From Serripes groenlandicus (lineage: Eukaryota > Mollusca > Bivalvia > Cardiida > Cardiidae): a stretch of 64,000 nt of DNA. A program made the position numbers and the translations under genes. Below, one piece after another: positions 56,627 through 64,000 of the stretch. Position 1 is the first letter of the stretch. The number at the start of each line of letters is the position of its first letter. The DNA is taken from NCBI GenBank assembly GCA_031761405.1, contig JASEVX010000010.1, positions 30,681,059 to 30,745,058 on the forward strand, written 5' to 3'. Under the pieces are notes generated by a model. The model had not been told where the DNA came from and did no database searches. It saw nothing but the letters and a program-made list of their open reading frames with translations.

Positions 56627-59600
56627 ATGGATCATTCATACTTCAAGAAAGGAGACAGGTTACCTGGGTTTCAGGTAATTACTGATGAATGGAGGTCAGC
56701 ACCAGACCACAGTTATGCCAGAGAGCCTCCAAAAACTCCAAAAACTCCTAAACATGAGAAAAGGAAAAGAGCCCTTTCCACACCTACTGGAAAAACGCCT
56801 CGACAACTTTCAAAAAAGATATTACTATTGGTAAGTAAAACAATATAATTATGTTTTTGCACAAAGAATGTCTTCATGGTTTTTTTCCACATACAACAAA
56901 TCATGAGACAACTTTTAAAATATACCTGAATACATGATTGGAAACTCCCTTTAAATGAATGAAATTACAATAAATGAACTGAGTTGGAAACACAGTGACA
57001 AAAGGTGAATTTGCTCGTTTTGAGGCAATTTTTAGACAGCATAAATACGGGATATTATGTTGTGGGGTGGATAAATGAGTTTGTATTCCACGACAAGTAG
57101 CGTGGAAAAATCGATATCTTACGAGATCGTAGGTCGAGCTACGCGAACTCATTTATCCACCCCACAACATAATATCCCTTTTATTATATACCTAAAATCT
57201 ATGAGCAGCGAAAAGAATAACAAATATACACATTCAATTAATTTTTGATTTAGTTTACATTTTATTAAACGTAAATTTAAGATTATGAAGGGCGGATAAA
57301 TATCGCTTCAATGATTACGCCACGCCCCATAATACATTTCATTACGTATGCCCCGCCCAATATCATCATCAAACAGGTTACGTCACTGTATGACGTCACA
57401 ATCATGTATTTTACACATGTGTAGATACGGAATTTTAATCTGTCGAGGTGTATCTGCGCATGTCAATATGCATGTATTTGCACCGGAAAGTGTACAGGCA
57501 TATAATAATAATAATTATTTGCATTTTGCCTTTGTCATTCAGGATGAATCAACAAAGCATATGACATGGAGCGAGGAGGAGAAAAAGTACTTGAGACACT
57601 TCAAAGGACAGCCAATATTAGAGGGTGAATCAGAAACCACGTTTTGGGAGAGATGTGCCTCTGCAATGAATGTAAAGGATCCTGATAAGAAGAGAACAGG
57701 CAAGTACACTATGATTTTTTTCATTGAAACTTGCATTGTGTCATTCATAATTGGAGAAACAGCAATTGTCTAAATACACTTTGTTAACTTTATATTTATT
57801 ACATATTTGGATTTACAAATCTGCAACAGACGACTTTAAAACAGTTGGTTCAAATTTATGTAAAGTTTTAATAAATGAAAGTATTTACTTATCATGTTTT
57901 CAAAACAATATTTTATCTTTTTGCCACAATATTTTCAAAAGTCGGAAGCTGCGGAGACTTCAGAAAGTGTCTCTACATGTGAAAGAGTTAATTTATTAAA
58001 TTTTATGAACAGGAAATTCATGTAAGAGTGCTGCCAGGAGGATGTGTTTGCTGACGAAGGACTTGGAGGATTCACTAGACTCATTTCCCAGTATTGACCA
58101 GAGTGGCAAGAAGTTTGCTGACATAGCTGTCCAAACTGATTGGTCATTTTCAGCTTCATTAAATAAGTAAGACACATTTTCTCAGTTATAATACACATGA
58201 TTTCAAACAATAACCATAATTTATTTCAACAAGTATGGTAAGTTTTTATACAAATAAAACGGATGATATTTCTAGTTATTTATTTAAAAAGTTATCCTAA
58301 ATTTTAGTATAACTTAAAGTATAATTTTGTTAACAGCATCTTTGAATACAATTAAGTTAACCATTTCCCTCATACAGACGCTTTCTGACGCCTCTGCAGC
58401 AGACGGCTTTTTGAAACATGCAATTTCTCCTTTTGCCACCATGTTTTCCACTTTTTGTCATAGGTTATTGACTCTGCAATGTTGACTGAAAAAGCAACAT
58501 TTTCTTATTGAATGACTTAATGAATATAGAAAAGTGAAGGTTAATGACTCACATGATTGCCAATTAAAAAATACATAAATTATTGTATTTTGAATGCAAA
58601 AGATATGAATGATCTGCACTATGTAATGTTATTGCAATAAACATATACTGGTATAGTAAAAAATCTTCTTTTTCCACACCGATGACTGTGCATCCTAAAG
58701 GCTTACATTTGAGTTGAGCAGCTTGGAAACTTTACAATTTCTCGGAATACATTGTTGTTCTTGTTCTAAAACATCAGTACAAACAAAAACAAATGGCAGT
58801 GCAATAATATCAATTTTAATATATTTTATAGGTCACAACCAAAGGAAGGGGAGTGGGTGTTTGTTGAGCCCCGAAAAACATTACTAAAGGTGAATAACAC
58901 GTAATATTTGTTTATCAATGTTTTATAATTATTTGGGTGTTAAAATTTATACTTTCGTTGAAAATTTGCAGTCACAATGATTGAAAAAAATAGCTCTTCT
59001 GATGTATCGGGATTCAACATATAAAACATGTATACATCTTGTTCTGCCTAATTTGAAAGTCTCATTGATTTATCTAGTTAAACTATCTACAACTAACATT
59101 ATTTAAAGTGATTATCATGACTAATTCATTTGTAAGAGAGATTGCACTGCATTGCCTGTCTTAAACCCTTTCCAAGTTATAGATACTTTCTGAAGCATTC
59201 AACTTTTGAAAAAGTTGTGGCCCAAAGTGAAATTGCTCTTGGCCATGTTTTCAACTTGATTTAACAATTAAGTTATCTTATTCAAAAGTGCTCTGCTTCA
59301 GAAAGCGTCTGTAACTGGGAAAGGGTTAAGACAGGCAATGCAGCAAAATAATGTTAGTTGTAGATATTTTAACCCTTTCTCACATACCTCAAATATGCAG
59401 CAGATGCATGAAAGAAAATGAAACATGTCCATTAATGAAAGTGTTATTGAAAAGAGTTGTATTTCTCCTTCGGTTTTAACATTTCCTAGTCATCAGCTGC
59501 AGATGTGTTAGCAAGTGTCTACTTTTGCGAAAGGGTTAATTTGATATTATATTTGAATTTTCAGAATTCAAATAAAAGTGTTGAAAGCCTCAACCAGACG

Positions 59601-59670
59601 GCACTCAAGAGGCTTAGACATTATGCTGACCTTAAGGCAGAGGACAGAGTATCATTGATTGAAACATTAA
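56627..59670 (+). CDS. Five-exon SANT/Myb-like protein gene (3' end not found)
   Basis: Exons are 56,627-56,830 (starts MDHSYFKKGDRLPGFQ), 57,543-57,699, 58,013-58,166, 58,832-58,889 and 59,565-59,670. Donors are gtaagt, gcaagt (a GC-AG intron), gtaaga, gtgaat and gtaggt, and every acceptor is YAG. All junction phases agree (0, 1, 2, 0), which is strong evidence for a real gene. Exon 1 is basic with repeated KTPKTPKHEKR-like phosphorylatable motifs. Exons 2-3 encode MTWSEEEKKYLRHFKGQPIL ... FWERCASAMN ... KRTGNSCKSAARRM, a SANT/Myb-like helical unit with conserved Trp residues. Exon 4 has a short EGEWVFVEPRKTLL strand pair. Exon 5 is helical. The final donor at 59,671 requires more exons, which I could not find in the AT-rich DNA after it. 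It is likely nuclear. Gene name unknown. Confidence 0.75.
57049..57178. mobile_element. 130-bp TIR element, 33-bp perfect arms, in intron 1
   Basis: Arms 57,049-57,081 (gggatattatgttgtggggt...) and 57,146-57,178 are exact complements. A smaller inner hairpin (ttccacg...cgtggaa) lies between them. It sits in the first intron of the SANT-like gene. No clear target duplication. Confidence 0.85.
57818..57990. mobile_element. Hairpin-MITE relic in intron 2
   Basis: Carries tctgcaacagacgacttt, a damaged core (ttttgccacaatattttcaa) and the far end ctgcggagacttcagaaagtgtctctacatgtgaaagagttaa (quoted in pieces). It is in the GC-AG intron of the SANT-like gene. Confidence 0.6.
58360..58475. mobile_element. 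Partial hairpin MITE in intron 3
   Basis: Begins ttaaccatttccctcata, then gctttctgacgcctctgcag, cagacggctttttgaaacat and caatttctccttttgccacc, matching the reverse half of the copy at 10,998-11,227. The second terminal repeat is missing. Confidence 0.7.
59087..59540. mobile_element. Two adjacent hairpin-MITE relatives in intron 4
   Basis: 59,087-~59,368 is an inverted-repeat unit. Its arms include atctacaactaacattatt on the left and its complement on the right, and cattgcctgtcttaaaccct against agggttaagacaggcaatg. Directly after it, ttaaccctttctcacatacc ... gcagcagatgc ... gcgaaagggttaa (59,371-59,540) is a second copy of the 'aaccctttc' MITE type. Both lie between exons 4 and 5 of the SANT-like gene. 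Confidence 0.65.
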
Positions 59671-60660
59671 GTAGGTCCACTATGTTTCTTTTTCTTGTCA
59701 GCTAACTTCAACTATTTTATACAACTATTTACAAATTCCTGGACTACATTGAGACTACGAGACATTTTCTTGTCATGCTTGGCACCTTTCTGTTTCAATG
59801 TTTATTTTTTACTTATTTTTTTTAAAGCAGTATCTCATAAGTAAAAACTGGATGGCCCTTGCAATAAGGGTGATACTATAGATGTAAGTAGTATAACTGT
59901 GGGGGTGGGCACCTTGTTAAAAACAAGGTGCCCACTCCCCACATTGTAGAAAGCAATCACGCACATGATTTAAATCATATATAAACAGTGTTGTCGTTGT
60001 TATAAAAACAAAGAGCAAGGTTTTCTGTTGACATTAACAGGATTATGCAATGAACCATAAACAAATATGCCCTAGAGCACAATCAAAGATATGCAAACAA
60101 ATGTCACTAATTTAAACATATAAACATTCCAATTGTGACACTTATAAGTAACCTATTCAAAGACACCATTTTGATAGATTTTTATCTATAGATATGATAT
60201 AATAGCATAGACATTGTTATATCAAATCTATATGAAGCTGTAACCCTTTTTTTATCCTCTCTACCTTAAACACACCAAAAACAAAAAAAAACAAAACAAC
60301 TAAAATGTATTTAATCATTTCTTTTTAATAACATCCAACAAACAGATCAGCATTATTAACGTCATACAAAGTATTACTGTATCTTATTAAAAGGAAATAA
60401 AAGAACAAAATGAAATAACGAACAAAAAACAACCATATTATTTAAGCACCATTTTAACATCACACAGACTTGTCTTTCTGAAATATAGCAAATGTGAGAA
60501 AAGATATTATTATATAATTATTATTTTTTCTTTCAATGTTAAAAACAATTTAAAAGAAATATATGTATTTCACATTCAAAGTAAAACAATATGATTTCTA
60601 TACATTGTGAGTTTGATGAAAGATGTGTTAAACTAAAGATATATATTGTCTATTTTAAAA
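59671..60660. other. AT-rich DNA with one GC-rich hairpin
   Basis: No exon recognised. At 59,899-59,943 tgtgggggtgggcaccttgt and acaaggtgcccactccccac form a ~21-bp stem with one bulge and a 2-4 base loop, the only GC-rich structure in this kilobase. Confidence 0.6.
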
Positions 60661-60669
60661 ACAATCTAG

Positions 60670-61525
60670 CAAAAGAGAAATGGTTCATTTCAAACCATTT
60701 CTCATTTGTTACTTTATACATCTACAAACAAAGTTTGAATTGTTTTTAACATTGAAAGAAAATCAAAGATGTGTTAAACTATGGAAGCAAAAGGAGAAGT
60801 TGTTCATCTCGAACCATTTCTCCTTTGTTTCTTTACACATTTCAAACAATGTTAGAAAAAATGTTGAAACAAAGGAGAAATTGTTCATCTCAAACAATTT
60901 CTCATTTGTTACTTTATACATCTACATTCAAAGTTTGAATTGTTTTTAACATTGAAAGAAAATCAAAGATGTGTTAAACTATGTTAAAAACAATATAGCA
61001 AAAGGAGAAGTTGTTCATCTCAAACAATTTCTCATTTGTTAATTTATAATATATATGTTGAGTAAATCAAATTTTTATGCATTAACAATGTAGCAAAGGA
61101 GAAATTGTTCATCACAACAATTTCTCCTTTGTTACTTTATACATCAACAAACAAAGTTTGAATTGTTTTTAACATTGAAAGAAAATCAAAGATGAGTTAA
61201 ACTATGGAATATATCTATTTTTTGAAAACAATATAGCAAAAGGAGAAGTTGTTCATCTCAAACAATTTCTCCTTTGTTAATTTATAATATATATGTTGAG
61301 TAAATCAAATGTTTATACATTAACAATGTAGCAAAAGGAGAAATTGTTCATCTCAAACAATTTCTCCTTTGTTACTTAATACATCTACAAACAAAGTTTG
61401 AATTGTTTTTAACATTGAAAGAAAATCAAAAATGTGTTAAACTATGGAATATATCTATTTTTGAAAACAATATAGCAAAAGGAGAAGTTGTTCATCTCAA
61501 ACAATTTCTCATTTGTTAATTTATA
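60670..61525. repeat. Array of eight hairpins (aaaggagaaattgtt...aacaatttctccttt)
   Basis: Hairpins at about 60,672, 60,788, 60,870, 60,999, 61,093, 61,236, 61,333 and 61,477. Each is a ~15-bp stem (aaaggagaaattgtt against aacaatttctccttt, with agaagttg/tcattt variants) and a 5-7 base loop, usually catctca. Spacers repeat ttgaattgtttttaacattg and aaaatcaaagatgtgttaaa. The stem is nearly identical to the core foldback of the dispersed MITE at 10,998-11,227. The open frame through 60,680-60,949 is a by-product. Confidence 0.85.
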
Positions 61526-62300
61526 GATAAAAATACAAAATTTGTTTTGTATTTGTAGACAACGTTTGAAAAATGTTGTAGCAATAAGCAATTATATTTT
61601 TATCTATAATTTAAACAACAAATCAAGTTTCTAATATAAAAATAAACTGTTAAACATATATACATCTATGACTTTTTCAAACATTGTCTACAAATACATG
61701 AAAATTTGTCTTTTTGAGAAAAAAGGGTTTTGTTTTGTCAAATAGACAAATTTTGATGTATTTGTAGACAATGTTTGAAAAATCTAATATAACAAATAAA
61801 CTGTTTAAACATATATAAATCTATGAATTTTAATAAGTTTGTTACTTTATATTTAAGCAAACAATTTCTCATTTGAGGAAATCAAATTTGTCTATTTGAG
61901 AAAAAAAGGTTATGTTTTGTTTCTCAAATAGATAATTTTGCATATTTGTAGACAATGTTCAAAAATGTTGTAATACTAAACAGACCTAAACAATTTGAGG
62001 TAATATTGTCATCTGTTTTCATCATTTATAAAGAATTTCTATATTTTGTGTATAATTTCAACATTTAAAAATAAATCAAGTTTCTAATATAAAAATAACT
62101 GTTAAAACATATATACATCTATGAATTTTTAATAAGTTTGAGGTAGATGCTTTTAATAAGTTTGAGGTAGATGCTTTTAAAAACATATATACATCTATGA
62201 ATTTTTAATAAGTTTGAGGTAGATGCTTTTAAAAACAATATATCAAAGCAGAATTTTGATATATTGTTCTCAACATTGAATTAATGAAAGGAAATTGTTA
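61526..62300. repeat. AT-rich mixed repeats
   Basis: The phrase atttgtagacaatgtttgaaa recurs, in both orientations, at about 61,548, 61,675 (reverse), 61,757 and 61,944. A ~52-bp unit (gaatttttaataagtttgagg...) is tandemly repeated at 62,120-62,240. No gene. Confidence 0.6.
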
Positions 62301-62332
62301 ATTTCAAATAGATTATAACTCTAATTATCTAT

Positions 62333-62387
62333 AATTTATCTTAATTGAATAATATTTGAGTTAAATATTATTCAATTAAGATAAATT
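62333..62387. repeat. Perfect 25-bp-stem hairpin
   Basis: Arms 62,333-62,357 and 62,363-62,387 are exact complements around a gagtt loop (left arm begins aatttatcttaattgaataa). A weaker pair, atctttgacact and aatgtcaaagat, follows at 62,407-62,465. Confidence 0.9.
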
Positions 62388-62474
62388 AAAACTAAATTGA
62401 TTAATATCTTTGACACTAACAACTGATTCAATAGTTAATGTTATCAGTCACTCAATGTCAAAGATGTTTATCAA

Positions 62475-62929
62475 ATGCTATATATTTCAAGGAAAAAACT
62501 CTATCACAACATTGTTATACTAGCAAATGTTTCCGTCTGCAGTGATTTAACAGTGTCTGAAATGGCTTTGAGTGATTTTGTTTATGTAATTAATTACAAT
62601 CATTCTTTAAATAATTTAACAGCTTTAGAAAAGGAAAAGCTGTTGTATAAACAAAAGTTAGAAAATTTACAAGATAAGAGAGAATCATACTTATTAAAAA
62701 ACCGAAATGTTCGAATCTGTTACTGTAAACATATAATCAAAATTTGTGAGGAAATAAACAACATTCATGTTAAAATTAATAATTATGACAAACAAATGAA
62801 TCTCTGCAGACAGAAACACATAGAACTTTTGAAAGAAGTAAGAATAAATTGTGATAGCATGACAAGAGAAGTTACTTATGTGAAAAAAAAGGTAAATGCT
62901 TTAAGTCTTAAGAATTGCTATGCATAACT
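62475..62929 (+). CDS. Small coiled-coil protein, unknown
   Basis: ATG codons exist at 62,475 and 62,562 (MALSDFVYVINYNH). The second is closer to the start of the predicted helix and is preferred weakly. From LTALEKEKLLYKQKLENLQD onward the protein is a long Lys/Glu/Asn-rich coiled coil with scattered Cys (CYCKHIIKIC). The frame is intact for ~120-150 codons in DNA that is about three-quarters A+T, where stop codons are frequent, so it may be real. No family recognised. It converges on the membrane-protein exons and is separated from them by an inverted repeat. Confidence 0.4.
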
Positions 62930-62979
62930 CGAACATATAACCAGTCTTGATTATATAATCGAGTTATGCATATCAATTC
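62912..62979. repeat. Inverted repeat between convergent reading frames
   Basis: atgcataactcga (62,920-62,932) pairs with tcgagttatgcat (62,959-62,971). The pairing extends outward through gaattg / caattc with a 2-base mismatch. It covers the stop codon of the plus-strand frame and lies 22 bp from the end of the minus-strand exon. Confidence 0.8.
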
Positions 62980-63000
62980 CATCTTTTCTCTAATGTTTCC

Positions 63001-63263
63001 TTAATAATATTGTAATCTTTGTGGGTGACGACGAATTCTTCTTGGATATCTGCGGTTAAATATTTGATTAAAATTAATTCTTAGTAAATCAAGTCTATGA
63101 TAATATCTTCTAAAAAAAAAATTAACAATCATCATTGTAAATGGATATCTATGAACAAGTAATCGATGTAAATGGTTATATAGTCTTCTTCTTGTTCTTC
63201 GGCTTGTCCGTGATAATGTGATAATCGTCAAAACTAATACAATCATTGTAGTAATGGATAATG
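63001..63263 (-). CDS. Candidate alternative C-terminal exon (transmembrane + Arg-rich tail), variant 3
   Basis: On the minus strand a good acceptor (tgtacttttatag) precedes an exon that, joined after the G ending the common exon at 63,887, reads ALSITTMIVLVLTIITLSR and then an Arg/Tyr/His-rich cytoplasmic segment (TSRRTRRRLYNHLHRLLVHR, later NRRYPRRIRRHPQRLQYY), stop TAA at 63,001. Hydrophobic helix followed by basic residues fits a type I stop-transfer signal. Phase is compatible with the common exon. The Arg-rich tail is unlike variants 1 and 2 and might be an antisense artefact. Confidence 0.4.
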
Positions 63264-63369
63264 CTATAAAAGTACAATAATATATAATCATCATTAACAC
63301 ACATTCAAATAAATACTATTAAGGAAACATTAAAGTCTTCTACATCTTTTTCATCAAAGTATATATTAT

Positions 63370-63572
63370 CTATACCGATTTCTTTCTTCCTAACGGATAT
63401 GATGAAGAATTAAACATTTCTACTGAATCACCACTTGATCGTCTTGATGACATCTCAATATTTAAATTGGAGATTTCTCTACATCGTTGTTTTCTTCTGT
63501 GAATCCAACATACTAACACAATCAGAACTACTAACATGCAAAATGCTGGAATGCTTGTGTACAAAACAACAT
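63370..63572 (-). CDS. Candidate alternative C-terminal exon (transmembrane + tail), variant 2
   Basis: The acceptor ttcttctatttttag is followed by an exon which, joined to the G at 63,887, reads DVVLYTSIPAFCMLVVLIVL, then VCWIHRRKQRCREISNLNIE and a Ser-rich end (MSSRRSSGDSVEMFNSSSYP...KKSV), stop TAG. One membrane helix, a stop-transfer HRRKQR and a short cytoplasmic tail with a NIEM motif that also occurs in the receptor-like pseudogene near 22,560. It is likely the C-terminus of the protein whose ectodomain lies beyond the window end. Confidence 0.55.
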
Positions 63573-63728
63573 CTAAAAATAGAAGAAAAAATTCTTTAAA
63601 CAAATTGTTGAATGTTTTTTCTCACAATGTTTTCAACAAATACAAAAACTCGACACGGAATATAACCACAAATACCAAATTAATAAAAGTAATTTTCTAG
63701 ACCAAAAAATGGATAATTTAAGATGTTT

Positions 63729-64000
63729 TCATCTAATTTCTGTTAACTCTATATTAGAAACAGGCAATTCAGAATATTTTGTTTTGAATTTGTTCACAAT
63801 TTTATATCTCATCATATAGAACACAAACAGAATTAATAATAATGAAATAACAACAGCAATAGTTATCAAATAAAAATTTGATTTACCTTCATAATCATCA
63901 GAATTTGTGTTTACACAACAAGATTTAGATATGTCAAAGATATAATTTGATTCAATAGTAACAATATCATCAACTGTGTTAATATCAATAGTAGTAGTAG
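63729..64000 (-). CDS. Membrane protein, C-terminal part (partial; read-through tail, variant 1)
   Basis: The open frame enters from beyond 64,000. The extracellular stalk has Thr/Ile/Asp/Val and a Cys pair (ISKSCCVNTNSDDYEG). Next come a membrane helix (FYLITIAVVISLLLILFVFY), basic residues and the tail KFKTKYSELPVSNIELTEIR, stop at 63,729-63,731. Inside it, gatgattatgaag|gtaaat at 63,887/63,886 is a consensus donor in phase 1. If used, the stalk is joined instead to the exons at 63,572 or 63,263. Ectodomain family cannot be judged from 90 residues. Confidence 0.55.
   Translation of the reverse strand, partial: TTTIDINTVDDIVTIESNYIFDISKSCCVNTNSDDYEGKSNFYLITIAVVISLLLILFVFYMMRYKIVNKFKTKYSELPVSNIELTEIR

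Noticed and set aside
60670..61525. CRISPR array
   Set aside because: Regular palindromic repeats, but spacers are themselves repeated, there are no cas genes, and the host is an animal.
59800..64000. Integrated large DNA virus fragment
   Set aside because: Considered because of compact convergent frames, hairpins and high A+T. No viral hallmark protein is visible and the minus-strand exons use intron-type splice sites, so a host gene in AT-rich DNA is the simpler reading.

Overview
This is animal nuclear DNA, most likely from a bivalve mollusc. The species call is inference. It rests on AT-rich sequence, genes split by GT-AG introns, tRNA-derived SINEs, I-group LINEs with a (TTCA)n tail, and several mobile elements built around ~150-480 bp tandem cores flanked by (GTCC)n runs. 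That last architecture is known from bivalve 'pearl' elements and tandem-repeat-containing MITEs. No bacterial operon, CRISPR array or rRNA was seen.

Layout. 0-7.7 kb: on the minus strand, a broken transposase-like gene is followed by an OTU-protease-like reading frame with a long 24-bp minisatellite tail. The two are separated by a tandem-repeat element and may once have been one gene. A SINE in the 5' part sits between ~100-bp direct repeats. 7.5-10.6 kb: a transposase fossil and diverged tandem repeats. 10.67-15.88 kb: the best preserved coding unit, a two-exon acidic leucine-zipper protein followed 76 bp later by a ~947-aa hAT-like transposase-like protein whose last exon completes a Tudor-like module. 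16-20.9 kb: SINEs, foldback elements, a tandem array and a reverse-transcriptase scrap.

21.1-32.0 kb: a membrane-receptor-like gene split by one LINE copy. That LINE is itself interrupted by four later insertions, one of which carries a fifth. Target-site duplications and comparison with the better copy at 38.8-44.8 kb allow the order to be reconstructed. 32-36.4 kb: SINEs, a BEN-like exon and terminal-inverted-repeat elements. 36.4-45.6 kb: a pogo/Tigger transposase pseudogene with a C-terminal PHD-like finger, split by a full-length LINE (44,832 down to 38,818) that received a second truncated LINE in its own tail. 46.3-47.1 kb: short conserved-looking exons. 49.1-50.3 kb: a tandem-repeat element with clear terminal inverted repeats. 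50.6-55.9 kb: decayed LINEs, unknown exons and a RecQ-like helicase remnant.

56.6-59.7 kb: a five-exon SANT/Myb-like gene whose exon phases all agree. 59.7-64 kb: very AT-rich DNA with eight repeated hairpins related to a MITE scattered through the window, a coiled-coil reading frame, and at the end a minus-strand membrane protein with three phase-compatible candidate transmembrane/cytoplasmic C-termini. The two most notable signals are that alternative-tail cassette and the two-gene transposase-like unit at 10.7-15.9 kb.
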